Of a stretch of DNA of 64,000 bases, positions 15,080-25,351 are shown piece after piece. Position 1 is the stretch's first letter. Each line of letters begins with the position of its first letter. The notes below the pieces were generated by a model. It was not told where the DNA came from. It was given only the letters and a program-made list of their open reading frames with translations, and ran no database searches. The DNA comes from Prevotella sp902465605. GTDB lineage: Bacteria; Bacteroidota; Bacteroidia; Bacteroidales; Bacteroidaceae. The translations under genes and the position numbers were made by a program. The DNA is taken from the NCBI GenBank assembly GCA_902465605.1, contig CABQNT010000013.1, forward strand, positions 14,684 to 78,683. The letters are read 5' to 3'.

Positions 15080-17140
15080 TTAATTGTATCCGGGATTTTG
15101 ATCCAAGGAAGGCAACCGTCGCATCTCCGTTCTGGGAAGAGGCAGCCAAATGAGTCGTTTGTCAAACACCCGGTTCATGAAAGTTGATGTTGATGGGATG
15201 GTACGTCGATAGTACGTTTCTCGAGTTGCACCATCAGGATTCATGCCTCGAATGGGTTCTCGCTCGGTTTCCTCGTATATACCCCAACGGCGGATGTCGT
15301 AATAACGACGATTTTCCCACAAGAACTCCACCATTCGCTCACGTTCGATGGCCGATTGCAAGGCGGCGGGGTTATCCAACTCTGACTGTCGCAGCCCAGG
15401 GAGGCCAGCACGATAACGAACCAGATTGAACGCGTTCTTTATCTCGTCCGTATTCCTTGACAGCGCGTATTCTTTCTCTCCCAACTGCACCGTGTGTGTG
15501 GTAGTGAGGTTGTTGAGAGCTTCTGCGTATGACAGCAGTATCTCGGCATAACGGATGATAGGATAGGCCTTTGGCAAGCGGCGGGCTCCCGTACCTTGGA
15601 TGGCATCGTATGGATGAACCCACTTCTTAATCACATACCCCGTAATGGGATAGTTTGGCGAGGTTGCCGTGACTCCGCCACGCCCATCTTCGTCTTGATA
15701 ATAATATTTGGCGGTATGCATGTTGTTGGTAGTGCTAGAAAGTGCCTGCCATACAGCCTCGTTGAAGCCGATGGATGCATAGAAACGCATCTCCCGATTG
15801 TCGTACATTTTGTATACACCCGCATTCATGGGATAGCCGGAGAAATTCTTAGGCTGCTCTGTAAATAAATCATCAAAGGTTCCTCCCTGGGGCAAGTCAG
15901 ATACGTTTTCAAAATATGTGTCGCCCCTTGCTTCTTCCTTGGTACGACCGTCGTCCATCAAATAAGCGTCAACCACCTTTTGCGTGACCGCAAAACGTCC
16001 CCATCCACCGAGGCTTGGCGGAAAAGCACCTTGGTCGATATTAGTATTGAGATAACCTGTGTTGCGTCCCCAAATCAACTCTTTGTTGATGGCGGCAACG
16101 GCTTCGCCCGTGAAAATATCAGAGTAAGAATGCAAAGCATCAATGCCAGCCGCTCCTTCAGGATAAGGGCGATAGTAATTTGGGTCTGTTGTCACTCCCT
16201 CCGGAAGAGGCTTGGTATCCTCATTGGCTGGCACGGTATAGAGCCGATAAATGCCCATATCCATCACGCGTTTACATGCCGCAGCAGCAACGGCCCACCG
16301 CTTCTCGTCGTAAGTTTGTGAAACGTAGTTCACCCCATCGGTAGAACGCTTCCACTGACCAAAGTACGAACGGGCCGCTTGACCGCCATTGAACAGTGGA
16401 CTGGCATGTATCAACCGCAGGCGGGCAACCAACGCATAGGCAGCTCCCTTGGTGGGTCGGCCGAAGTTGAGCAAACCTACATCAACAGGCATCAGGTCGC
16501 CAGCCTTTTCCAATTCGGTACAAACATATTCCATGGCCTCATCATAGGTAGCTCGCGGACGATCGTAGTATTCAAGTTCCTCATTGGTGTTCACAATCTC
16601 ATCGCCCAACAAGATGGGAGGTCCAAAGTCAACCAACAGGTTATAATAAGCATAGGCGCGAATAAAGCGGGTATACCCCTCGATACGAAGTCGATCTGTA
16701 GACGAAAGATCCTGGGGCTTGTCCAGATTTGCCAATATATTATTGGCCTTGCGGATAATCTTATAATAGTTGCGCCACTGGTTGAGTGGGGCCGAACCGC
16801 CTCCATAGTAATCGGGAGTAATCACATTGGCTGCGAATTCCATACCGTAATAGATGTTCGTGACACCAGTTCCCGTCAACACATTGAAACCTTCGTCGGC
16901 TGCCATGGGACCAGGGGTATAGTTGCTACGAACGGTATTTGACTCATCGACAAACATCGCTGCCGCACCCCACATATAGGCCTCAATGTAACGGGCGTTG
17001 ACAAATGCGGAGTCGATGTTGAACTCATCATCGAAGTAATTGTCTATATTGAGATAATCACTGCACGAGATGGTTGTCCAACAGGTCAAGACCATGACCA
17101 GGACTGTACCTATTTTATTCTTTATTACTGACTTCATCAT
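15080..17140 (-). CDS. SusD/RagB-family outer-membrane lipoprotein, locus 1
   Basis: 686 residues, longer than the usual 500-600. Signal peptide with lipobox TISC (Cys about 26). The SusD fold is recognised by the helical TPR-type N-terminal part (YYKIIRKANNILANLD; RFIRAYAYYNLLVDFG) and the C-terminal ERMVEFLWENRRYYDIRRWG and RLIWLPLPRTEMRRLP ... QNPGYN ending. It forms the lid of the SusC transporter and binds ligand. It follows the SusC gene with a 15-nt gap. Confidence 0.93.
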   Translation of the reverse strand: MMKSVIKNKIGTVLVMVLTCWTTISCSDYLNIDNYFDDEFNIDSAFVNARYIEAYMWGAAAMFVDESNTVRSNYTPGPMAADEGFNVLTGTGVTNIYYGMEFAANVITPDYYGGGSAPLNQWRNYYKIIRKANNILANLDKPQDLSSTDRLRIEGYTRFIRAYAYYNLLVDFGPPILLGDEIVNTNEELEYYDRPRATYDEAMEYVCTELEKAGDLMPVDVGLLNFGRPTKGAAYALVARLRLIHASPLFNGGQAARSYFGQWKRSTDGVNYVSQTYDEKRWAVAAAACKRVMDMGIYRLYTVPANEDTKPLPEGVTTDPNYYRPYPEGAAGIDALHSYSDIFTGEAVAAINKELIWGRNTGYLNTNIDQGAFPPSLGGWGRFAVTQKVVDAYLMDDGRTKEEARGDTYFENVSDLPQGGTFDDLFTEQPKNFSGYPMNAGVYKMYDNREMRFYASIGFNEAVWQALSSTTNNMHTAKYYYQDEDGRGGVTATSPNYPITGYVIKKWVHPYDAIQGTGARRLPKAYPIIRYAEILLSYAEALNNLTTTHTVQLGEKEYALSRNTDEIKNAFNLVRYRAGLPGLRQSELDNPAALQSAIERERMVEFLWENRRYYDIRRWGIYEETEREPIRGMNPDGATRETYYRRTIPSTSTFMNRVFDKRLIWLPLPRTEMRRLPSLDQNPGYN

Positions 17141-17155
17141 TGTTATACATCTATA

Positions 17156-20100
17156 TTATAAATTTACATAAAGCTGCAGGGCATAGGTAGTAGGGATGGG
17201 ATATTTACGTCCATTCCAAACGGCCTGCTCAGGATCGAAGATTTTCACCTTATCCCAAGTGAAGAGGTTTGTACCAATGAATTGTATGTCCAACGAGCCG
17301 ATACCGATGTTCCTCATGAACTTCGGACTGAGGTGATAGTTCAAGGTGATTTCTTGCAGGCGCAGATACCTCGAGTCGCCTTCCCAGAAAGTAGACAGCT
17401 GACTGTTGTTGGTGTTATTTCCATATTGCAAACGTGGGAAACGCGCATGGGGATTTTCGGCCAACGATGGGTCTATGCCGTGTTCAAGGGCATACTCTCT
17501 TGGAATCCAACGATTGGCTGGATCGGCTGCCAGCGTCAGCACATTGCCTTCATTGCCTTGGAAGAATGGCATGTATCCCATGCCGTTGACCTCAGACTCG
17601 CCATGGACTCTGGTGGTTTGACCAACATAAAAGAAGGAGGTCTTTCCGGTTCCCTTGAACAAAAGACCCAGCGAAAAGTTCTTGTAACGCAACTCTGTAC
17701 CAAAGCCATACATCACCAAGGGGTAGTTGCTATGCGTCAAAGGAACCTTGTCCATGGTAGTTATCACACCGTCACCATTGACATCTTTGTACTTGATGTC
17801 GCCAGGCATCACAACACCAAAGCTCTGTTTAGGACTATACTTGATATCATCTTCATCTTTAAACAAACCGATTGCCTGATATCCGCGAATGGAATTATAG
17901 GGGAAACCGTTGTAGGCCAAATAAGGATATTCTTTGTAAACATCTTCCCAGTTCTGCACTTTGTTCTTTGAGTAAGTGAAATTACCGCGCAGGGTAAGAC
18001 CAAAATCCTTGGTTAGGTTGGTAGAGTAACTGATGTTACCATCGGCCCCACAGCTCATCATCTTACCTACGTTGGCGTAGGGATTTGAGATTACACCGAC
18101 ATACTCGGGAACCTGGACGCGCTGTTGGAAGATGCCATTACGCTGATCCTTGAAGATATCTACCACAAACTCGAGCTTGCTGCCAAACAACTTTCCTTCA
18201 ACTCCTAAGTTTGACTTGATGGCTCGTTCCCATGCTAGGTTGTCGGCACCTATGCGTGTCTCGCCCAGTGTTTCTATTCCATTTAGCCCCCACACCTCGG
18301 CAGTACCTTCATGTACTTTGGTCAAGTAGGGGAAGCGTGTGCTCGTGATGCGGTCGTTACCCACCGTTCCATACGAGGCTCTGATTTTGAAATGATCCAG
18401 CCAAGGAAGATGCTCGCGCATGAATTCATAGTTAGTGGGCACCCATCCCAGGGCAATGGATGGAAAGAAACCATACTGCTTGCCAGGTTGGAAGTTTTCA
18501 GATCCCGTGTAACCAAAGTTGACATCAACCAGATAGGTGTCTCTGAAACCATAGGTGACACGTCCGGACACGCCCTGATATCTCAAAGGAATGGCTGACA
18601 GGTTGCTGGTGGCATCGTTCGAATCTTTTTCATCGCTGAGATAATAGTAAATCAACGCAGAGGTGCGATGGTCGTGACCAAAGATATGATTGTAATTCAA
18701 CGTCGCTTCAAAGTGATATTTGCGATACTGGCTGGTAGACTTACTATACGAGGCTTTACGCTCTTGCACACGCTCTATGGTCATCAAGGTGCCATCATAG
18801 TTGCGGCCAATAGCCTGATAAAGGGCGGGTTGGATGAATCTGCGCTCATGGAAGTAACTGTGAATGTCGTAGGCTCCCTGCATCTTGAATTTCAAACCTT
18901 TCAACACTTTCGACAAGTCTTGTGAGAGTGCCATGGTTATTTTTCCTTTAAACGACTGGTTGGATGCTCTGCCGGTACGATTGATCATGACCGATGGCGA
19001 CGACTGGCTGTTGTTTCCCATGCCAGGATATTGCCCATTGCTGTAGACCGTAGGAATGGCCAAGGGCGTGAGGCGAGCCTGTGCATTCCAAATATACTCG
19101 GTATTGGCAATACCAGGTTGATCCAGCTGCGAATAATATCCGTCTGATCCGACGTAAAGAGTGGTTGTCTTGGTCAGGTTCAAGTCAAGGTTAATACGAT
19201 AATTATAATTGGTATAACCTACATTGGAAGCGTACGGACTGTCTTTCTGCACCTTATACGCCGCCGTTTCGTTGTTCAGTCCAAGACTGATGAAATAGCG
19301 AGCCACCTCACTACCTCCTCGCCCACTGGCATAATAGCTTTGCCGCCAGAAGTTCTTGTTCAATATTTGATCCTGCCAGTTCACGTTGGGATAGATGTCG
19401 TTGTCCAATCCATCCTGGATGATGTTCATCTCTTCTTCAGAGTACAGCGGCGAGTTGCCACGAACCACATTGGCCTCGTTGGCCAATTGAGCATACTCAT
19501 AGGCCCCGAGATATTTGGGCAACCTATTGAGATGCGACAAGGTGACATTGGCACGACCCGTGATTTGTATGCGGTCAACGGTTCCCTTCTTGGTCGTCAC
19601 CAACACCACGCCATTGGCTCCCCGCACGCCATATACGGCTGTGGCTGATGCGTCTTTCAACACCGAGAAGCTCTCAATATCGGCAGGGTCAATGGTATTG
19701 AGGTCGCCCTCCAAGCCATCAATCAGCACCAGGGCCTTGCTGTTGGCACCAAAGGTACCGATGCCTCGAACCCAGAACTCCGACAAGTTCTTGCCTGGTT
19801 CTCCACTCGACTGCAGAGAGATAACTCCCGGGACACGACCTCCTAATAGATTGGTTATCGAGGCTGCCGGCGACTGCAACTGCTTCACATCCACGGTAGA
19901 GATAGCTCCCACATTGGTGATCTTTCGTTCTTTCGCACCCAAGCCCACAACCACAAACTCATCGAGACCAACACCTTGTTCCTTGAACTTGATTTGCAAG
20001 TTACTGACTGATTTCACCGACACGTGTTCTACCGACTCGAAGCCAACGAACGAGAACACCAAATGGTCGCCGTATTCGACCTTGATTCTGAACTTTCCTT

Positions 20101-20284
20101 CCACATCAGACACCGTCCCCGCAGACGGTTTATCCTTGATGTACACCGAAGCACCTGGCAAGGGTTCACCGGTATCGTCCATCACCGTACCAGCAATGGT
20201 CAAAGTTTCTTTCTGTTGGGCAAACGTAACCACATGCCATAAGCACAATGGCAATAAAAGACAAATAATTCTAAGCAATTTCAT
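17156..20284 (-). CDS. SusC/RagA-family TonB-linked outer-membrane transporter, locus 1
   Basis: 1042 residues from the ATG at 20284 (MKLLRIICLLLPLCLW signal peptide). An upstream Met at 20305 would overlap the preceding gene by 8 nt and spoil the signal peptide. Domains: CarboxypepD_reg-like (about 30-100; GTVMDDTGEPLPGASVYI), TonB plug (about 110-230, with VLIDGLEGDLNTIDPADIES and the SusC signature GVRGANGVVLVTTKKG), then the 22-strand barrel. It imports a large ligand with its SusD partner. The ligand is unknown; no glycoside hydrolase is encoded at this locus. Confidence 0.94.
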   Translation of the reverse strand: MKLLRIICLLLPLCLWHVVTFAQQKETLTIAGTVMDDTGEPLPGASVYIKDKPSAGTVSDVEGKFRIKVEYGDHLVFSFVGFESVEHVSVKSVSNLQIKFKEQGVGLDEFVVVGLGAKERKITNVGAISTVDVKQLQSPAASITNLLGGRVPGVISLQSSGEPGKNLSEFWVRGIGTFGANSKALVLIDGLEGDLNTIDPADIESFSVLKDASATAVYGVRGANGVVLVTTKKGTVDRIQITGRANVTLSHLNRLPKYLGAYEYAQLANEANVVRGNSPLYSEEEMNIIQDGLDNDIYPNVNWQDQILNKNFWRQSYYASGRGGSEVARYFISLGLNNETAAYKVQKDSPYASNVGYTNYNYRINLDLNLTKTTTLYVGSDGYYSQLDQPGIANTEYIWNAQARLTPLAIPTVYSNGQYPGMGNNSQSSPSVMINRTGRASNQSFKGKITMALSQDLSKVLKGLKFKMQGAYDIHSYFHERRFIQPALYQAIGRNYDGTLMTIERVQERKASYSKSTSQYRKYHFEATLNYNHIFGHDHRTSALIYYYLSDEKDSNDATSNLSAIPLRYQGVSGRVTYGFRDTYLVDVNFGYTGSENFQPGKQYGFFPSIALGWVPTNYEFMREHLPWLDHFKIRASYGTVGNDRITSTRFPYLTKVHEGTAEVWGLNGIETLGETRIGADNLAWERAIKSNLGVEGKLFGSKLEFVVDIFKDQRNGIFQQRVQVPEYVGVISNPYANVGKMMSCGADGNISYSTNLTKDFGLTLRGNFTYSKNKVQNWEDVYKEYPYLAYNGFPYNSIRGYQAIGLFKDEDDIKYSPKQSFGVVMPGDIKYKDVNGDGVITTMDKVPLTHSNYPLVMYGFGTELRYKNFSLGLLFKGTGKTSFFYVGQTTRVHGESEVNGMGYMPFFQGNEGNVLTLAADPANRWIPREYALEHGIDPSLAENPHARFPRLQYGNNTNNSQLSTFWEGDSRYLRLQEITLNYHLSPKFMRNIGIGSLDIQFIGTNLFTWDKVKIFDPEQAVWNGRKYPIPTTYALQLYVNL

Positions 20285-20297
20285 TTTCGGATGATCT

Positions 20298-21653
20298 TCA
20301 TTCAATAACTAATTTACGAATACGCGCGTTTCCCCAATCTGCGATATAGATTTCACCTTGCTCATTCACTGCAACGCCCCATGGATTTTTAAACAGCGAC
20401 TCTACCGGGCCGCCATCCTTATATCCAGCTTTACCTGGCTGGCCAGCTACCGTAGACACCACGCCATCGGCAGACAACATACGTATACAGTGGTTGCCAT
20501 AGTCGGCAATGAACATATTGCCATCGTTATCAAACTTGATATCCTTTGGTAAATTAAACAAGGCATCCTCTACCGGACCATCACGGAAACCACTGCCACC
20601 AGGGGCGTTGAGTCGTTTAAAACCTTTTTCGGGATGACGCAAATCCATCATCATGATACCCTGCCGAAACTCTACTGGATTGGCATTAGAATGCAGGGTG
20701 ATATACAGCTCCCATGGCTTCTTCGGATTGATGCCCTGTCCATACTGCGAACCGTAGGGCCCTTGTGCCACGATGGTAGCCTCATAGGTGTCGGGATTGA
20801 TGCGCGCCACCTTACCGTCACGAAAACGAGTATATAAATGATTGTCCCATGAACTGAAGGTCACAAAGTTGGCATAGCGGTCGCTCCAGACAATGGAAGC
20901 ATAATCTTTCTTAGAGAATTTAGCATTACGCTGGCGCGGATACCATGCTTCTTTGGGGTCAAAGGAGAAGAACACCTCTGGCGTTGACTCGTGAGAAACG
21001 GTCACCACACCCGACTTCCGGTCAACGGTCACCCCATTGGCAAACAGCACCCGGTCCTCTGATTTCGTTGCTTTGATTAACGAAACCATCACGTTTTCTT
21101 TCTCATTGATACGCGCCACTCCCCAGCTGCCACCGTCACGCCACGACATGAAAAGGTTACCTTCGGCGTCCAATTCCAGATATCTGCCGTAGACATGCGC
21201 TTGATCGAGCGAGCCTTCCACAAAGTCTTTCACACCGTTTCCCACCACCGTGGTGACCTGAGCCTGCGGAGTATACAGGTAAGTAGAGTCGTACACCGCC
21301 GAGTCGCTATCCACCACAACCTTAATCGCAGGATGCTCACCGGGCAAACGAGGCACGATAGCGTAAATGCGGTTACCACTTGACGAAATAACGGCCGCTT
21401 TCTTTTTGTTGAAATACACGGCAATCTTGGATACGTCCGTACCAAAATTCTTACCATTGAGCAAAATTTTATCCTTCGCTCCGCCATGAGTAGGATAAAA
21501 AGATGTCAACTCAATCGGCTGTGAAGGATTGCGCTCAATTCTCATAGGGCCATCTTCCGTACGGTCGCTGCACGAAGCAACAAACAACAAGAACGGCGTG
21601 AGCATCAGGCTGCACACTAACTTTTTGATTCTCATCTTTACGAACTGATTCAT
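20298..21653 (-). CDS. IPT/TIG and NHL-repeat lipoprotein, first gene of SusCD locus 1
   Basis: 451 residues. A lipobox VASC follows a hydrophobic signal. Residues about 48-130 form an IPT/TIG immunoglobulin-like domain (ELTSFYPTHGGAKDKILLNGKNFG). The rest is an NHL-type beta-propeller; the last blades read DIKFDNDGNMFIADYGNHCIRML and GVAVNEQGEIYIADWGNARIRKL. Such proteins sit at the surface with SusCD pairs and may bind ligand or assemble the complex. It heads the operon and ends 13 nt before the SusC start chosen here. A Met at residue 7 is an equally likely start. Confidence 0.82.
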   Translation of the reverse strand: MNQFVKMRIKKLVCSLMLTPFLLFVASCSDRTEDGPMRIERNPSQPIELTSFYPTHGGAKDKILLNGKNFGTDVSKIAVYFNKKKAAVISSSGNRIYAIVPRLPGEHPAIKVVVDSDSAVYDSTYLYTPQAQVTTVVGNGVKDFVEGSLDQAHVYGRYLELDAEGNLFMSWRDGGSWGVARINEKENVMVSLIKATKSEDRVLFANGVTVDRKSGVVTVSHESTPEVFFSFDPKEAWYPRQRNAKFSKKDYASIVWSDRYANFVTFSSWDNHLYTRFRDGKVARINPDTYEATIVAQGPYGSQYGQGINPKKPWELYITLHSNANPVEFRQGIMMMDLRHPEKGFKRLNAPGGSGFRDGPVEDALFNLPKDIKFDNDGNMFIADYGNHCIRMLSADGVVSTVAGQPGKAGYKDGGPVESLFKNPWGVAVNEQGEIYIADWGNARIRKLVIE

Positions 21654-22207
21654 TTGATTATGGATAAGATGTGGTGCAATGGCCTTTTAAGTGTTCTTTC
21701 ATCTGTCCATCTTACATAAACGTCACATGTGGAAAGAGCATGTCACCTACATACTCGTGAACTCATCACACCCCGTCTGCGGGCTGTGACAGCCACCCGA
21801 TGTAGATGCACCTTGGCCTTTGCGAGTGCAAAATTATCTTCATCGTGTTTAAATAGTGTTACCAACATGTGACGATAGAATGAAGAACAAATGAAGTGAA
21901 TGTTTCCATCGTATGACAAAGTGATGACACGACATTCCATCTGCTTTCTATCTTCTTTACGCACAGATGCTTGCAGATCAACCGCAACAGTGCCACAGCC
22001 AACGAACAGCACCCTATCCAACTGATCACTACATGATGTAGCACTTGGTCGTACAAACAAAAAAAAGGGACTGAACCCGATGGCAAAACTAACTTATGCC
22101 GTAAAACTTGCGTAAAAAATGGTGCGTATTCGTTGACGCTGCTTCTATATAACGACCTTCGCAAGAACTTTTTTCATTTGTTATATAGAAACAATGATAG
22201 GCTACAA
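21654..22207. other. Gene-free leader region of SusCD locus 1
   Basis: About 550 bp without a convincing gene on either strand. The only regulatory signal I can point to is a -7-like TAATTTTG on the minus strand (21836-21829), which would give a leader of about 170 nt before the IPT/NHL gene; no well-placed -33 box accompanies it. No hybrid two-component or anti-sigma regulator gene is linked to the locus. Confidence 0.4.
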
Positions 22208-22258
22208 ACAGCGTTTCTTACACCCCTATATACGGTATAATCATGTAAGAAACGCTGT
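22208..22258 (-). terminator. Large hairpin downstream of the frameshifted receptor gene
   Basis: ACAGCGTTTCTTACA (22208-22222) and its perfect complement TGTAAGAAACGCTGT (22244-22258) enclose a 21-nt loop, starting 8 nt after the stop codon at 22266. Only a short T run follows on the minus strand, so termination efficiency is uncertain. Confidence 0.6.
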
Positions 22259-22265
22259 ATTCTTT

Positions 22266-24358
22266 TTAGTGGCCCATACGTGAGGTATCAACTTCCTTAA
22301 CTTTCTTTTCCTTGTAACCACCGAACTTATAGACAACGGCAAAAGTAACGGTGGACCAATTGTAGTTGATCTTCATACGATAGTCTTGGTTGCCTTGCAC
22401 GGAACGGGTGTCGTATTTATTGTTGAAGATGTTGCTGCCATTGAGGCGCAGTCCCCATTTTCCATCGTGCGACGACCATTGCAGTTTGGCATTCATTCGG
22501 AAGATGGGACTGATGTCATAAACTCCCTGTATTGCCTTTGACTGAAAGAAAGGATTCAGAATAAGACGCAAGTCCTGTGTTTTGCAAAGTTTTACCGATG
22601 CAGTACCTCCAAATATGGCAGAAAGTTTCTTGCGATCGAATGGCAAGTCGAAGAAATGGCTGCTCTTGTCGTGCCTATAAGTTCCTACGGCAAACACGTT
22701 TCCGTTGAGCCATTTGCCCGCACTGAAGATGGCTGATGCCTGTAGTCCGAAGTTATTTGAATAATCAAAGTTGGTTTCTTTCATGATGACAGCCATGCGG
22801 TCTGATGTCTGGTAGGCATCTGCACGAAATAGTCGGGCTGTATCCTTGCGAAAGCCGACAGCGTATAACGTCTCTTGATCTGCCACATCAGGTTGACATT
22901 ATAATAGGAGTATGGTTTCAAATCGGGATTGCCATGTATCTCCGTGTAGGTGGATGAGTAAAACACATTGCTCATGGTTGACCAATAGCTCGGAAACACT
23001 GAATTGGAATTGAAGGAGAGGTTGAGCAAATGGTTGTCGTTGATGCTCCACAAAGCATTGAGCGTAGGATAGATACGCCATTTATTCCACATCGGGGAGT
23101 GGTATTGCTCGGCAGCAACGGATGCTTCAAGACTGATTGCCTTGTTGACCTGCTTGCTGAAACCTGCATACATGTTCCATATTCGCTCATTGATGTCAAC
23201 GCTGCTGGTCGCATTGGGCAGAATGTTTCCCGTTTTATCGAGGGTGTTCTGATAGCTCTTGTTACTCGCAAACTGTCCTTTCACGCCATACGACAACCCC
23301 CACCCATGCGCCAATGAATGGGTTTGATCTGCCGTAAACATCCATTTATTGATGGTCTGCTCACTGCTACTTGTCAGGTTGCGTTCTGTTTCCGCCATGC
23401 TTTCATCCGCCTGCATCGTGCCGTTAAGCCATTGTTGTTGCGGAGTGCGATAGTAGGTGTACGAGCCGCTCAGGGTAAGTCCGAAAGGAAGTGAATAGTT
23501 TAGATCAACATTGTGCAGATACACATGACTGTCATGGTGCGTTCTGCTTACACTCAAACCTGTGGTTTGGTTGTTGGAACTGGCCTTTTTCCAATTTCCG
23601 GTATAGGCAATGTCGAGACGATGATTCTTGCTGAACGCATAATTCATACCTAATCGGTAGTCGTGTGTGATGCCAAACGACTTCTGCCCAATTTCGTCAT
23701 GATAGTTTACGCGCTTGTTGCTCAAAGGATGATTGGCTATGTGCGAAGACTCACTGTATGAATTGCCGTTAACGTATTGATACTGCGCATCCAGTCCAAA
23801 CTTGCCTCTTTGCATAGAAAGGGCAAGATTGCCAAAGCCAGTTGAATATTTGTTTTGCTGCAATCCACCAACCATCTGTCCCGACAACCGATTGGTGCCA
23901 GCATTATCTTTCGTGACGACGTTGATAGCCATACCACGAACATGATAGCGAGCTGGGGCAGACAACATCACCTCAGCCTTTGCCAACTGTGCGGCAGGCA
24001 TCGCTTTCAGTCGTTCTGCCAGCTGTTCTTGTGTCAACGTAGTGGCTTGACCATTGATAATCAGCGTCACCGCATTGCCCAAGAGGGAGATACTACCAGT
24101 GGCATCGCTGACACCGGGAATGCGTGTAAGCGCCTCGTAAGCGTTGTCGGCTGGCAACTGCTTCAACAGCAGCGGCATATTGTACAATAGCATGCCACGC
24201 TCTACCTTGACGATGGGGCGCGAGCCCTTTACCATTACTTCAGGAAGATTGTGCATCATGGATTCCATGGTGAGCGAATCTTTTGAACTTTGCGCTTGTG
24301 CATGAAGGGATAAGGTGGATACTAAGATACATCCCAAGAAAAACATTCTACATCTCAT
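22266..24358 (-). pseudogene. Outer-membrane beta-barrel receptor (TonB-dependent type), frameshifted
   Basis: Two frames together make one protein of about 696 residues. The first (24358 to 22781) starts with a signal peptide (MRCRMFFLGCILVSTLSLHAQAQ), then a plug-like part (LPEVMVKGSRPIVKVERGMLLY; ALTRIPGVSDATGSISLLG; VTLIINGQ) and barrel strands, and breaks after DYFVQMP. The second (ending 22266) continues as YQTSDRMAVIMKETNFDYSNNFG through the end of the barrel. Joining at the CC dinucleotide at 22815-22816 restores a natural DYFVQMPYQTSDR sequence, so a single missing C is the simplest explanation. It resembles the OMP_b-brl_3 receptors of Bacteroidetes; the ligand is unknown. A MITE separates its promoter from its start codon, fitting gene decay. 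A sequencing error is the alternative for the frameshift. Confidence 0.82.
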
Positions 24359-24375
24359 TTGCAGCTGATACTTGA

Positions 24376-24575
24376 TTAAGGGCGGTTCTATAAATTACCA
24401 CCGTAAAGTTTTTTTATGTCAGTATTTTTACGTTTTGTCATCTTGTGGACTCTTTTTGGTTCTATTTGCTTGTTCATTCAGTCGTATAGCTCGCTATACT
24501 CCTTCACTCACAAACAAATTGAACTCAAAAATAGTCTCACAATCTGTCAAAGCTAATTTATAGAACCGCCCTTAA
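24376..24575. mobile_element. MITE-like element, 200 bp, with 18-bp perfect terminal inverted repeats
   Basis: GGGCGGTTCTATAAATTA (24380-24397) is repeated as an exact reverse complement at 24554-24571. Both ends are flanked by TTAA (24376-24379 and 24572-24575), which may be a 4-bp target duplication or, being self-complementary, an extension of the repeats. The 156-bp interior is A/T-rich and has no transposase-sized frame. It lies 18 nt upstream of the frameshifted receptor start. It was presumably moved by a transposase encoded elsewhere. Confidence 0.85.
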
Positions 24576-24605
24576 GTTTGACTGATTCGACGAATGAACA
24601 CTGCG

Positions 24606-24634
24606 CAAATATAAAAAAAAATCATGAATCCAAA
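24606..24634 (-). promoter_or_regulatory. Promoter of the frameshifted receptor, stranded beyond the MITE
   Basis: On the minus strand TTTG (24634-24631), 17 bp, TATATTTG (24613-24606). The spacer is shorter than the usual 19-21. It lies 248 nt upstream of the start codon. Removing the 200-bp MITE would leave a normal 48-nt distance. Confidence 0.55.
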
Positions 24635-24779
24635 ATTTATTTAGGATGAATCGACAAAAAAAACTTGTATATAATTGACAATAACGGCATTATCGATAGA
24701 AGCTATCAAGGAAAAGGCACAGCGCTTTCGAGCATGATTCAATGCTGAAGAAGAAGGGCCTTTCCATCGATTAACAGTG

Positions 24780-25229
24780 CCAATGTTCACTCCGTGAAAG
24801 AGAGTTTGGAAAGGGATGTAGGCGTTTGGAAAGCGTCCACAAATCGTTGACTATTTTTACCAAATTTCGCCCCAAAAACCGCTCTTCAAAACTTTCAATC
24901 TGGAAAAAATCAATAGGCTGGCAGGAGGTAAACAGGGAGTAATTGGGACAAGAAATTCGGCTATTTACCATCAAAAGCATGCCTTAACCTGGTTAAAGAC
25001 ATCACTTTGGCAGACAATCTACAGGCTGTTGGCCTGCTAAGGCATGCATATTGCCCGCTTAAAGCAATGCTTTTGTCTACAAAACGCGTGAAGCATGAGA
25101 GCTAATTGTCGACAAAAGCACATAACATCCTATTTATCAACGAGATACAAAAGTTGTTTGTCCTTAGCGTATTTTCGGCCACAAGCAAGGTTGTTTGCAA
25201 ATATGCCAAGCATGAAGAGGCACGTTGTC
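24780..25229. repeat. Composite intergenic element, copy 1 (22-nt array core)
   Basis: Homologous to 47640-48091. The left block, CAATCTGGAAAAAATCAATA at 24896, and the right block, AGCGTATTTTCGGCCA at 25166, start 270 bp apart. Similarity extends some tens of bp outwards on both sides. Between them are about six consecutive units of exactly 22 nt (from about 24957 to 25088), many with a weak dyad such as TTTTG-N4-CAAAA. No gene or tRNA is seen in 24576-25351. Its function is unknown. Confidence 0.7.
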
Positions 25230-25351
25230 AAGAAAAATCATACATACGGACACGCATCATTCTCATTTTGTCAACGTGAACAAAGCGTAAAGTTAAAAGG
25301 GGATACACCGTTTGGCATATCCCCTTTAACTTGTTTTTATATCGAAGAAAG

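Noticed and set aside
24372..24563. 63-codon frame inside the MITE
   Set aside because: It spans the inverted repeat and shows no transposase or other similarity.
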